From Artocarpus heterophyllus (lineage: Eukaryota; Streptophyta; Magnoliopsida; Rosales; Moraceae), in assembly GCA_025403435.1 (NCBI GenBank), contig CM046341.1, positions 22,532,230-22,596,229 on the forward strand: a stretch of 64,000 nucleotides of DNA, given 5' to 3'. Positions 21,835 through 33,236 of this stretch are shown here, piece after piece. The number at the start of each line of letters is the position of its first letter. The first letter of the stretch is position 1. Under the pieces are notes generated by a model that was not told the origin of the DNA, ran no database searches, and saw nothing but the letters and a program-made list of their open reading frames with translations. The translations under genes and the position numbers were made by a program.

Positions 21835-22988
21835 TTAATCTATAACTATGATTTCAGTTTCTGGTTCGGAGTCAGAACCGTCAATGTTGATGACTGTTGG
21901 AAGAGCTGCTCTAAACCTTCCCAAAAGATAGCACTCCCAAAAAGTTAAGTTGCCAGCAGCTGCAAAGAATCTTTGCTGAAATTCTTCTTCATCCATGAGA
22001 TCATACATGAGGTCATCCATAGTGTAACCCATCACCTCATCCTCAGGTCCTTCTTCAAAAACTTCATTTTCACATTCAGCTTCAAAATTCAAATTTTTAG
22101 CTTCAGGAGATTGGTCAAAAACATTCATAGGATGGTCATCAACTTTGGGTGGAACATTCGAATCAAAAGAATTAGCCAAATCAGCCAAGGGATCAACAAA
22201 CGTTCCAGAAGTATTGCTCTCAACAAAGTTCACTTCCCATTTTCCAGAGGGTGATTGTGCCATGTTAAAAACGTTGAACTCTGAGGTCATATTTTCAAAA
22301 GACAATTTTAGTATTCCATTTCTACAATTAATCAAAGCATTAGAAGTTGCAAGAAATGGACGACCTAAAATGACAGGAATTTGAACATTTGAATTTGTGA
22401 TAGGTTGTGTATCCAAAACAATGAAATCTACTGGGTAGTAAAATTTATCAATTTGGACTAGCACATCCTCGACAACACCTCCTGGAATTTTTACAAATCG
22501 ATCAGCTAGTTGAAGTGTGACAGAAGTTGGCTTTAGTTCACCTAGACCTAATTGCTGATAAACATAATAAGGTAAGAGGTTGACACTAGCACCAAGGTCT
22601 AACAAAGCATGTTCAATTTGAGTATTTCGATAATGCAAGAAATTGTGGGACAACCAGGATCCTTGTATTTCAATGATGAATCATGTTGAATGATGGAACT
22701 AACATTCTCAGCTAAAAATGCAGTTTTAGTCACATTATGCTTTCTTTTAATTGTACAACAATCTTTCAAAAATTTAGCATAAGATGGGACTTGTTTAATT
22801 GCATCTAAAAGTGGACTGTTAATTTTGACTTGTTTGAACAGTTCAAAAATCTTAGCATTTTTGTCAAACTTCTCTTTTGAAAGCAAAGCATGAGGAAATG
22901 GAATCTTTGGAACAAATTTCTCTCTTGAAACACTCTTTTCTTTATCAGAATTTTCCTTATCACTATAAATTTGATCACCACTTTTCAA
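21835..22988 (-). pseudogene. pro: Athila-1 protease region (Gag C-terminus plus retropepsin), broken
   Basis: Frame 22988-22599 is the Athila pre-protease part (FPHALLSKEKFDKNAKIFELF, INSPLLDAIKQVPSYAKFLK). A shift near 22600-22650 leads into frame 22653-21835, which has the aspartic protease motif ALLDLGASVNLLP, GLGELKPTSVTLQLADR and IPVILGRPFLATSNALI. All are standard Athila protease wording; the active-site Asp is kept with DLG in place of DTG/DSG. After the protease comes an acidic tail (MDDLMYDLMDEEEF) ending in EPETEIIVID and a stop. An RT would normally follow here; none is found. The terminal IIVI core with acidic flanks looks like a SUMO-interacting motif (inference). Confidence 0.8.
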
Positions 22989-24470
22989 AGTTGAATTAAC
23001 TTTCTGATCTTTTAAAAGATAAGTTTTATCAACAGTTTTTCCACTTCGAAGAGTTGTAATAAAATTAACAGTTTCTTGTTGTGACTGTGAACTAGAAGAA
23101 GCAATTTCATTTGCAGATGGATAATGTACAGGTTGAGCAGGAAATTTGCCTTTTTCTTGAATGCAAAGGGAAGAAGTGAGTTTAGAAATGGATTCTTAAT
23201 TTCATGAATGTCTTAAGAAGTGCGAGTGTTATGAACTTCCTGTTTTTGAATGAATGATTTTTGAGCCTGAATGAAAGTTTGCAAAGTGTCTTCAAGAGTT
23301 TTGACTCAAGATTGGAGATTTTCAGAAAAATTTTGTGGAGGCCTTTGAAAATTTTGAGAATTCAATGGAAATGATGGACGGCCTTGAGAGTTTTGTGGTG
23401 GAAATGGTGGTGGTGGTTGATATTACTGTTGTGGTTGATCATTTCTCCAACTAAAATTGGGATGGTTTTTCCATTGTGAATTGTATGTGTCAGAATGTGG
23501 GGATGGAAATGGCTTTCTAGGTGGGTCCAATTGATTTGTGTAATTCACCTGTTCATGGGACTCTTCCTTAAAAATTGGGCATTCATAAGTTGAGTGTCCT
23601 AGGGTTTGGTAAACACTGCACAAAATTTCAATTTTGGGTTCTTGGACATTCCTTCGTTCCATGGCTTCAATCTTTTTAGTCAAACATGCAATTCTAACAC
23701 TTAGATCATTTTCTTGACTAAGTTGATGGACACCTCTTTGAGCATTAGCAAGATTAGATCTAATTGAGCCTTCAGAATTACTATGTTGCCAATATTGAGA
23801 GTTATCGGCCAAATTTTCAAGGAAATCTAACGCTTCATCAGGTCCATTATCAAGGAATTCTCCATTACACATTGTTTCAACAAATTGACGGGTTTCAAGA
23901 GTTAAGCCTTCATAAAAAAAAACTAATGTAATGCCATTTTTCAAAACCATGATGTGGGCAAGAATTCAACAAATCTTTAAATCGTTCCCAGCATTGGAAA
24001 TAAACTTCTTTTGCATTTTGGGAAAAATTTTGAATTTGTTTTTTCAAAGCATTAGTCTTATGTGTTGGAAAGAATTTTTTCAGAAACTCAGTTTGCATTT
24101 CTTGCCATGTACCTATTGACCTAGGTTTTAAAGAAGTAAGCCAAGTTTTAGCTTTGTCTTTTAAAGAAAAAGGGAAAAGCTTAAGCTTAATAGTTTCATT
24201 TGAAACTTCTTGGTTAGTGAAGGTAGCACAAACATCTTCAAACTCTCTAAGGTGCAGATATGGATTTTTAGATTCTAAGCCATGAAAATTGGGAAGCAAG
24301 TTGATCATTCCAGGTTTCAACCTAAAGTGATGAGCATTGAGAGGAAAAACCAAACATGATGGAGTGGATTCACGGGGTGGTTGCAAATAATCTCTCATTG
24401 AGTGAACAACAGGATTGATGATTTGTTGATTAACAATATTTTCATTATGAACACTTTCATCATCAGCCAT
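22989..24470 (-). pseudogene. gag: Athila-1 Gag, broken
   Basis: Start MADDESVHNENIV at 24470 is preferred because the frame upstream (to 24566) is leader-like. The Gag core is clear: YLQPPRESTPSCLVFP, FHGLESKNPYLHLREFEDV, KDKAKTWLTSL, CWERFKDLLNSCPHHGFEKW. A one-base length change in a T run at about 23915-23924 moves the frame to 23950-23423. This continues FFYEGLTLETRQFVETMCNG and a damaged CCHC knuckle (CSVYQTLGHSTYEC, the second Cys now Tyr), then a Pro/Gln/Asn-rich stretch. From 23422 to about 22989 several frames carry further Gag text with stops. Structural particle protein, cytoplasmic; not functional in this copy. Confidence 0.85.
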
Positions 24471-25271
24471 TTTTGGTGAATTTGAAGACACAACAGAGAC
24501 GAAATGTGATTTTAAACTTTTCCTAACTAACCTACGACTATTAGACTCACGAAACCAAACTGGCATACAAATTATTTAAATATTTACAAAATTTTATAGA
24601 CAAATACTAAGCTTTTCTCCACTCAGGGAGAGCAGAGTAGTGAATGAAAAGTATCTGCCTTATTGATTTTGTGAAGTTTGCGAACTATATTTTTCAAGAA
24701 TGTCCCCAAGAAAGATTGGTGGTGCTAAGGCTCCTTAAAAACCAATTTCCTTGACAGAACAATGTTCCAGGAATGACTAGTGTTGGGAGAATCTCTAAAA
24801 GTGAACCGGTTATGAGAAAGAATTCCGAACTGGTACCAGTCCCCAAACAAAACTTTCTCAAAAAATACTTTTCACAAAAACACAATTTGTTTATTAAGTA
24901 TTATGGAAAACCTAATCTAAAATCTTATGAAGTTTTATTTCTAAGGCAAAAACCTTAAACTAGCAAAATAAATATTTTACAGAAGAAATGAGAGAAAAAA
25001 AATTTATTTTTTATTTTTTTAATTTTTTTTATTTTTAATTTTTTTATATATTAAAATAGTGACGTGGATAGTAACTACTACAAATAGTAACTTACAGAAA
25101 ATGCATGCAGATTCCTACGTGAACAGTACTTAATTCCTGCAAAACAGAAGATATTAACAAAAGAAAAGAAATAAAACAAAAGAATAGAAGAGTTAGTAAT
25201 ATATAAAAGAAAAATATAAAGAAAAAGAAAATATATTACACAATATTATACTACACTGAAAAGCAATACTG
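24471..25271 (-). other. Athila-1 untranslated leader
   Basis: Lies between the primer site and gag. AT-rich with homopolymer runs; no gene. A part near 24610-24660 resembles the leader of Athila-2 near 45740-45800. Confidence 0.6.
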
Positions 25272-25289
25272 TCCCCGGCAACAGCGCCA
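25272..25289 (-). other. Primer-binding site of Athila-1 (tRNA-Asp type)
   Basis: On - it reads TGGCGCTGTTGCCGGGGA, one base different from the Athila-2 site at 45963-45980. This is the usual Athila priming sequence. Confidence 0.88.
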
Positions 25290-25295
25290 AAAACT

Positions 25296-25917
25296 TGTTC
25301 TCGTGTCTATTTATGCATTTTAAACTAACCTCAAGTATAAGGTTGTCTCAAGTAATATTTATTCGGTGAATCCGAGGTCGAACCCACAGGGAAGGATTAT
25401 TCAGTTCCAATACATGTATTATATTAACTTTTTTCTTTTTATTTAAGCTGAAAAATTTGAGGATTAATATTTATTATTCACATAATGTATTCACAATATT
25501 TACACATTTTTACAACATTTTTCATTTTTTTAATTTTGATAATTTGAAACTTTAATAACAAGAAATGCAATCAATAACTTTAGTAGAGTAACAACAATTT
25601 AACAATAATAACAGGACTGAGGTTCAAAGGTTCTATTCTGACAATTATCTTCAATATATTTTAGTTTCACTTTTTATTTATTAGTTGATTTAAGTGTACA
25701 CTATGACATCCTATGTCGACAATAAATCAAGATTTACCAAGCATTTGTTGTGTCATTCCATGTCTATAATGTAGCAAAAACACAACTTAATAAATAAGCA
25801 GCATTTCAATATAACTTAACTAAAATAACAACCAAGATAGTAAGTTAAGCATTTACCGAGCCATTCTCTGTCTACGAGTAATCAAGGTCCTCCCAAGCAT
25901 TATCCGTGCCAATCTAG
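25296..25917 (-). repeat. Athila-1 5' LTR, truncated
   Basis: Matches the 15522-16150 part of the other LTR and then stops at about 25917, where CACTA-related sequence begins. Some 1.4 kb of the LTR, including the promoter, is gone. Confidence 0.85.
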
Positions 25918-26119
25918 CGTGACACAATTTGCAAAGACGGGCGTGCTACCAACACCGGAGGAGTAATGGGTCAAATCATGTCAAGGTCCCGATGGCCAGT
26001 TCAAAAATCCAAAAGTAGCAGAAATTGGAAACTTGATTATAAGTTTACTGACCACGAACAATTAATTTGTAATTTAATACCAGATGAAGGATTGCTTGAA
26101 TAACATGGTTGTGTTGTTT

Positions 26120-27821
26120 TACAGGATGAATACACAACGTAACAAAGTCAAGGGAGCTTCCAATCGGTTGGTAATGATGACATTTTGACAAGGGCACTAG
26201 GGAAACTGAAACATTCAGGATGTGTTCACGGTCAATTGAAGTATGTGAAGCAATCTCAATACTTCACCTCCAATCAAGTACTTCAAAATTGAATTCCCAA
26301 ATGTCAAAGATGCAGATGAAGATTGCAGAACTGCGAGGTCTTGTGACTGAGCTCATTTTCCAAGGACATGCCAAGTCGACAGATGATAGCATCCCACAAC
26401 ACAACAGCTTCAAAGCTAGTTATAACCCTCCTAATAATGTAGTAGAAGCTCCAGAAGTCCAATTGTCACCTCCTCGTCAAGAGCCCGAACAATGTAGGCT
26501 CTTCATTGAGGATAGAGTTAATGGTGGGTGTGCACTTGTTGTGCTTAGGAAGGTGTGGATGGAGAGTCTACCAACTGATACAGTTCATGGACAACTATTA
26601 GGGGAAGAGAACATGCGCGTTAGCATCACTACCATCAGAGTTAGAACAGCTGAATTGCCTATTCCAACACTTGAAGCAACAACTGTGGGTGAAGCAACCA
26701 GAAGCTTCGTCGCATGGCCGAAGACGTTAGTTGAAGTCATCGCATTGACAAAGACAAGTCGAGCCCTTAGCCATGTTCCACAAGATCTAAGCAGAAAGAA
26801 ATGCCAAAAAAAGAAAAGTTGTACAAAAGTAAGAGAATCACAACCTACGGTAAAACAAGAACAAGAACAAACCTGTTGCTAATGAGCAACTGCAAGCATT
26901 TAACTTCGCTTCAGTACCTCAAGAATTTATGCAGTTGGCTCTATATGAACATTCTTTCGTGCGTGATGGGTTAATGATTTAGTGCCCGATACTGGTAAAT
27001 GTCACTGGTAATGAATTGCCTATCTATGTGGGGTATGAAGACGTTTACTACTTCATCAACTTTGATAAAATTGGGGCAAACTGTATCCTGGTATACCTCA
27101 GGTAACAACTCCATCCATATTTCATATTTTTAAAATATAGGCAGAGTTGTAAGGTGCTTTCAAATAATTGATTGTATTGTTTTTTATTGTAGTTTTTTGG
27201 TGAAATATTATGAACTTCAAGGCTTGGCAGAATGTTGGAGAAATTATTGTTTCAAGTGGTGCAAGAGACCTACAAAGCGATCGTAGAGAGCGCGCCACAT
27301 TACTGCTCCACCTATTAGCTTAAGCACTATGGGGGAAATTATTCTTCCTGCCATATAATGTTGGAGAACATTGGATGTTGGGACTTATTTCGCCATGGGA
27401 GGACCAAATATATTGGTTTGACCCCCTCGGACACCCACCACGTGAGGATTTGGTATCAGTCACGAGATTGTAAGTATTAATGTTCTCTTATAGAATTAAA
27501 TTAACTGTTTTTAGTCCCACATAATTGTATCATCTACTAATTCATTTAAACATGACACATTGTTAGGGCACTTAACGATTGGAAGCATCAAGTAGGAAGC
27601 GGTGTCACAAACCGAACAAACGGAACACTATATTCCAAACGTAAGTGTCTAAGACAACAAGAAAACGTAAAATATGGTTTTTTTATTCTACGTTTCATGA
27701 AAGATATAATTACAAGAGGTATACAAGCCTTAGAAAAAAAAGATTTTTATATACATACGGATATACATGAAGTTAGATTAGAGTGTGTACAATTTGTAAA
27801 TAGGTATATGCTCGTTAGATA
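26120..27821 (+). pseudogene. CACTA companion protein with Ulp1/C48 protease-like C-terminus, degraded
   Basis: In several frames it reads as the CACTA protein that often accompanies TNP2. First comes DILTRALGKLKHSG near 26178-26220; then ORF 26220-26882 with SLPTDTVHGQLLGEENMRVS and SFVAWPKTLV; then LPIYVGYEDVYYFINF near 27015-27065. The C-terminus has a C48-like layout: catalytic His in YNVGEHWMLGLI (27369-27371), Asp in YWFDPLGH (27420-27422). The Cys position, expected in a motif like ECGYYVLRFM, is Tyr here (KYGFFILRFM, Tyr at 27673-27675). Two probable introns: 27102-27192 and 27470-27566 (GT...AG, the second joining VTRL to ALNDWKHQ). Stops and shifts mean it is inactive. Confidence 0.7.
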
Positions 27822-28019
27822 GATAGATGGAGATAGTAGATAAACAATTGCTCAAAATTGCTCAAATGTAAATGATCTTGTAAATAACTGGTAATTTCAA
27901 TATACATCAATTTTTGTATGCAATCAGGGCCTTGTTGTAATGGATATAACACATGGGACTGGCCATCCCATGGAAAATCAAAAATTTTTGGAGATTTTTT
28001 TTTGAGGGAATACAAATTT

Positions 28020-28299
28020 TCCACGACGGTTTTTCAAGAAACTATCGTCGAACTTAGGGTTTTAAATGACGGTTTCCTGAAAAACCATCATGGAAACCTA
28101 AGGATTCCACGATGGTTTCTTGAAAAACCATCGTGGAAAATTACCCCATTCTACTCCTTCTCGTGCCAATTTTCCTATTACACGATGGTAAAAACCGTCG
28201 TGAAAACTCCATATTGTACCAAGACTGAAGTTTTCACGATGGTTTTTTGACCGTCGTGAAATTTTATAACCGTCTTGAAATTCATAGTTTGTAGTAGTG
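28020..28299 (+). repeat. CACTA 3' subterminal inverted motifs and terminus
   Basis: Several copies of a CCACGATGGTTT / CCGTCGTG-type motif in both orientations. Arms 28105-28118 and 28125-28138 are a perfect 14-bp inverted repeat with a six-base loop. Such subterminal repeats are transposase-binding sites in CACTA elements (family knowledge). Confidence 0.8.
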
Positions 28300-29730
28300 A
28301 GGATCTAAATTTGCGAGATTGTTTTTATGTTCCTAAATTTAAAGGAATTTAATTTCTATAGCTTATTTATTTAAAGACTCCTATTTGGTTTCTTTTCATA
28401 ATAAAGTGGTGATTTGTAAAAATAAATCTTTTATCTATTTTGGATGGATGCAAAATAATCTATTTTTTATCAAACCTAAGATGGACTTACTGTTTAATGT
28501 TGAGATGAATGATAATAACTCTAAAAAACTTAAAACTTCTTACTCTAATAAGACTTATCTTTGGTATTTATGCATTGGCCATATTAACCTGAATATGATT
28601 CAAAGATTGGTAAATAATGAACCTTTAAGTCACTTAAAGGTGAAATCTATACCTTAATGTGAATCTTGTTTGGAGGATAAAATGACCAAAAGACCATTCG
28701 GGTCTAAAGGCAATAGGGCCAAAGGGCTTCTAGAACTTATGTATAGTGATGTTTACGGACTGTTGGACATCCAGGCATGAGGAGGGTATGAATATTTCAT
28801 CACTTTTATTGACAATTACTCAAGATATGGGTATGTGTACCTGATGCACCACAAAAGCGAAACTTTTGACAAGTTCAAGGAGTTTTGGGCTGAAGTGAAA
28901 AAGCAATTAGGTAGACCTATAAAGGCACTTCGATCCGATCAAGGTGGTGAATACCGTTCTGATAAATTCTTAGGACACTTATTAGAGAGTAGGATTTTAT
29001 CCCAATTGACTACGCCGAGCACTCTGTAGTAGAATATCATAGCGGAGAGAAGAAATAGGACTTTATTGGACATGGTCAGATCTATGATGAGTTATTCATC
29101 ATTGCCTTTGTCCTTTTGGGGATATGGACTGCAACCTGCATGTTATCTTTTGAACAACGTGCCTTCAAAATCAGTCCCTAAAACTCCTCACAAGTTGTGG
29201 ACGGGCAAGAAGACATCCTTAAACCATATTCGCATATGGGGATGTTTGGCTCATGTTCTGTTTAAGGATGCGAATAAGTTGGAAGTACGTTCAAAGTTTG
29301 TATGTTTGTAGGATATCCAAAAGGGACTAAAGGGGGTTATTTTTATAACCCAAAGGAAAATAAAGTCATGGTTTCAACTCATGCAACTTTCCTTGAGGAA
29401 AGTTACATTGATGACTTTAAGCCTCGAAGCAAAGTGGTGCTTGATGAGTTGAGTAATTCAATCACTCCAAGGGTTCTGAATAAAACCATTTCAATCAGTG
29501 TAGAAAAACCAAACAAACCCAAACAAGAACCTAAGAGGCTTCGGCGTAGTGGGAGGATCGGCCGTCAACCCAAGTGGTATATGTTCGATGATGAGGCCTT
29601 CTTAGCTGAACTGGATGGACATGACAGGGATCCTTACACTTATGCAGAGGCTATGAAGAATGTTGATTCAAAACTCTACACAGAGGCCATGAACACAGAG
29701 ATGAAGTCTATAGAGACTAATCGGGTCTAG
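28300..29730 (+). pseudogene. pol: copia-2 integrase region
   Basis: Frames at 28385-28657, 28835-29029, 29066-29311 and 29302-29730 read on in copia order. They give the pre-integrase part (INLNMIQRLVNNEPLSHLKV), a core with FITFIDNYSRYGYV where copia-1 has IDDYS, an intact second motif KALRSDQGGEYRSDKF, then LWTGKKTSLNHIRIWGC. Frameshifts separate the pieces and a stop replaces a Trp codon in NRV*ELMDLP at 29728-29730. Asp-to-Asn in the first catalytic block would abolish activity. Confidence 0.82.
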
Positions 29731-31206
29731 GAGCTTATGGATCTTCCCGAAGGGGTAAAACCCATAGCGTGTAAGTGGATCTACAAGAGGAAAAAATGAG
29801 TTGATGGAAAATTCAAAACCTTTAAGGCTAGACTAGTAGTTAAAGGATACACGCAAAACGAAGAAATCGATTACGAGGAAACCTTTTCACCTGTAGCCAT
29901 GCTTAAGTCCATCCGGATTCTCTTATCCATAGCTGCCACTCTTGACTATGAGATTTGGCAGATGGATGTCAAGACGGCTTTTTTAAATGGCTATCTTGAT
30001 GAGTCCATTTATATGGAACAACTAGATGGGTTCAAGGTCAAGGGTCAAGAGGATATGGTTTGTAAGCTGCTAAAGTCAATTTATGGACTTAAGCAAGCTT
30101 CTCGTTCTTGGAACATAAGATTTGATCAAGTGATCTAGACTTATGGGTTCTTTCAAAATGTGGATGAGCCATGTGCTTACAAACACATTAAGGATAGGAA
30201 GGTGGTCTTTCTACTACTCTATATAAATGACATTTGCTAATTGGCAATGACATAGGAGCATTGTCATCGGTCAAATTATAATTGATCAAGCAGTTTGATA
30301 TGAAGGACTTAGGTGAGGCTAATTTTGTTCTCGGTATCTAGATATTTCAGGATAGGAAGAACAAAATGATAGCTTTGTCTCAAGTTAGCTACATAGATAA
30401 AATTCTCAGGAGATTTGCAATGTAGGATTCTAAGAAAGGTGGGCAACCATCTAGGTTTGGAATTACTTTTTCTAAAAAGGACTCTCCAAAGTCTAAGGAA
30501 GAAAGAGAATACATGAGAAAGGTGCCTTATGCTTTGGCAGTGGGTTTTCTTATGTATACCATGCTATGCACGCGATCGGATATTTGTTATGCATTTGGGA
30601 TTGTAAGTCGATTTCAGGTAGATCTGGGACCAAACTACTGGATTGCGGTAAAGTATATTTTCAAGTACCTGAGAATGACTCAAGGGTATATGCTTGTGTA
30701 TTCGGGTGAGGATTTGACTCCTCTAAGATACAATGACTCGAATTTCCAATCCTGTTTGGATTCGAGGAGATCGACTTTAGGTTTTATGATTACTCTGAGC
30801 GACTGTGCCATCAGTTAAAGAAGTATAAAACAAGATTGCACTTCAGATTCAACGATGGAGGCCAAGTATGTGGTAGCTAGTGATCTTCGAAAGAAGCAGT
30901 GTGGCTTTGCAAGTTCCTTGGGGATCTTGGCGTAGTTCTTGGTATGGATAAGGCGGTATCACTTTACTGTGATAATAATGCGGCGGTAGCTAATACTAAG
31001 GAACTAAGATTTCACAAGAAGAGTAAACATATTGATCGAAAGTATCATGTGATAAAGGACTTCATTGAGGGCGGGCATGTCACGACGTGCAAAATCGCTT
31101 TAGAGGACAATTTAGCTGATCTATTCATGAAGATACTTAATAGGAGAGTCTTCGAGAGGCATGTGGAAGCTATGGAGGTACGAGATTTGTCATATTTACT
31201 CACTTA
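29731..31206 (+). pseudogene. pol: copia-2 reverse transcriptase and RNase H
   Basis: RT text FKARLVVKGYTQNEEIDYEE, then 29899-30138 (MLKSIRILLSIAATLDYEIW, QMDVKTAFLNGYLDESIYM). The catalytic YVDD box reads YIND at 30220-30231 and is followed by a small deletion. RNase H follows at about 30690-31206: FQSCLDSRRST, DSTMEAKYVVASD, then an intact end VSLYCDNNAAVANTKELRF, HKKSKHIDRKYHVIKDFIEG. This ends at a stop just before the purine tract and shows what copia-1 lost at 15521. Confidence 0.85.
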
Positions 31207-31221
31207 GTGCAAGTGGGAGAT

Positions 31222-33236
31222 TGTTAGACATGTATGCCCTAAGGAGTTAAAATTTAATATGTTTTTAGAGGCATTTTTATCAATAAAGAATTTATTTATT
31301 ATTTATATACCAAATATTGTCCTCTTTAAGTTCATATTTGTTGATTGCATGTTAAGCAAACAAAAGTTTGAGACTGTCGTTCTGAACCGTTAAGAATTGG
31401 ACATATGATGGGTAGGTTATGCGGAAGACACGATTCTTAAAGTGATAGTCTAAATTATAAGATCCGCAATCGAGGGAATAAAGTTGAGCACTTTATTCAT
31501 GTAAAGATTATTATGTTGTCTATATCCCTATTGGGAGATGGTTTGTCTTGACCATCGGAGGTGGACTCCATGAATAGAAACATTGGCGTATTGTTATAAG
31601 TGACGATGTGTTGGATCGGGATATAAAGTGAATTGATTTGGATTAAAATTCTATCTCAGCAAATCGATTCACTTTAGATAATCATTTGTATAGTATCTTA
31701 ATCTTGAGATGAATAGTAGGCCCATTGTCTTGACTTATGTTTTTTGATATACCAAAGGGTGACGTCCACATTTTTATAGTAGTACGCATGCCGATATGTT
31801 AGAGGCATGACTCTTAACAGCGTAGACCTGTTATTCATAGATATGGAATCTATAGCTCCTCTTTAAGAGTAGTGATATCCTCTTATATGTGTTATCCTAT
31901 AATTGAAAAATTGGAGCGCTTAACTATTTGGATACATAGGTGTAATCGAATGGCATACCGTCTTTGAATGGTAAGTTTTTCGATGGTGAGACAATGGAAC
32001 GTAAGCTAAAAATAATCGGGAAGGTAAGACAGAACTTATCCTTAAGCTGATTATGGAGAATACTATAGGGATACGATACATTATGATATGTCATGGAGGC
32101 TTAGCTATATGGGCTTCATAATTCTATATAGTTCGAGAGTGCAGCTCCAACCTTTTAGTGGAATAGCGTTGGAGTTGATAATTATGAAATGTAAATATAG
32201 GATATTGGAATTCATAATTTTTGAAAGTTTGAACTATATAGGTCAATCAGTTCCCCTGTGCTAGCTCATAAACATCCTGCAATGATACGGCGTTCTTTTC
32301 TAATAATTGGTGACATATGCAGATTTATCAGATTAGCTGAAACTTGATGAAATCAGATAATTCATGTTTGTTTATTAGTTGAATTAATTTTGTGATAAAA
32401 TTAAGTCAAGATAAACTTGTTAAATTATCAGGATTAGATAATTCATGTCTGTTTATCGGTTGGATTAATTTTGAATTAATTCAAGATAAACTTGTTAAAT
32501 TATCAAGAATTTATTTATTTTCCTAGAGCTTATCTAGATAAAGTTTTTTTAATTAGATAACTTCTCTATTGTGTTATTTGAATTAAAACTGAGGCTTTAT
32601 CCTGTAGAATCCCGGGTGAAGAATAAAAGATTCGTTGGAGTTTTTTTATCGCTAGTTCGGCATGCCGATCCTTAGGTTCAACCTGCCAATAAGGCAAGTT
32701 CTTGCCTTAGCATGCCGACCGTGCGATAAAAAGATCATATGTTTAGACACGAATTTTATCATATATCGATTCTGATTTGATTTTGATTCGAATTTTGAGA
32801 TCCTATGTGATAAGGACTGACCCTGGACCCAACCTCTATAAATAGGAAGCGAGTCTCATAATTCATTTAGATCAGTTGAGAAATCTAGAATGAGACTCTG
32901 TCAACGAGACTCTGTAACTCCCCGGAAGGTTATCATTCACATATCACAAATTATAGCTTTGGGTATTTCTCTATTGGTTGGAAGGAGAGTCACCCAGTGG
33001 AAAAGCTGAATGACGTGAGCCCACACTCAGTCTGATCGTGGATAGAGAATAGCAAAGAAGGCCAGTTGGTTGAGGTCCTTCTAGAACATTACTTCTCTTA
33101 ACAGATTGTGGAGCTTTTCGGCACACAGAGGTTAGTGAGATCTGGTTAATTTATGCAATATAGTATGTCAAACTTTTGTTTTAGAAAATACTCATACAAA
33201 ATTTTTTAAATTCCGCTGTGTACTATTTTTCCAATA
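31222..33236 (+). repeat. copia-2 3' LTR
   Basis: Begins TGTTAGACATG after the tract GTGGGAGAT and ends near TTCCGCTGTGTAC...CCAATA, probably an old CCAACA. About 2.0 kb, with no coding frame. At 32655-32722 it contains a few TTCGGCATGCCGAT-like palindromes similar to those of the Tekay LTRs. Confidence 0.8.

Larger units (their letters stand above)
15522..25917 (-). mobile_element. Athila-type Ty3/gypsy element carrying cargo ORFs (Athila-1), - strand
   Basis: The 3' LTR (15522-17573) and a truncated 5' LTR (25296-25917) flank an internal region on -. It holds a tRNA-Asp-type primer site, Athila Gag, Athila-type protease, then two non-standard ORFs (cysteine-rich protein 21125-20697, LOG-like 19959-19322), a 3' non-coding region and a purine tract. 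No RT, RNase H or integrase motif could be found between protease and cargo, so it was probably non-autonomous and depended on a related Athila. Its right end stops inside the LTR at a junction with the CACTA element, so the target duplication cannot be checked. Athila-2 in the same window shares LTR, primer site and 3' tract. Confidence 0.85.
25918..28299 (+). mobile_element. CACTA (En/Spm) transposon, 3' part only
   Basis: The right end is TTTGTAGTAGTG at 28288-28299, the complement of the CACTACTACAAA terminus typical of plant CACTA elements. It is preceded by subterminal inverted motifs. The inside carries a CACTA-companion gene with a C48 protease-like end. The left terminus and TNP2-type transposase are missing; the element is cut at about 25917 against the Athila-1 LTR. 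It appears to have inserted into copia-2, which continues directly at 28300. Confidence 0.8.
28300..33236 (+). mobile_element. Ty1/copia copy copia-2, 5'-truncated, with 3' LTR
   Basis: Same family as copia-1, beginning where copia-1 reads TTTTTGCAAGATTG (about 12780). It covers the end of protease, integrase, RT and RNase H and then a complete 3' LTR (31222-33236). The purine tract AGTGGGAGAT just precedes the LTR start TGTTAGAC. It lies directly against the CACTA end on the left and X-repeat sequence on the right. More decayed than copia-1 at the catalytic sites. Confidence 0.87.
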
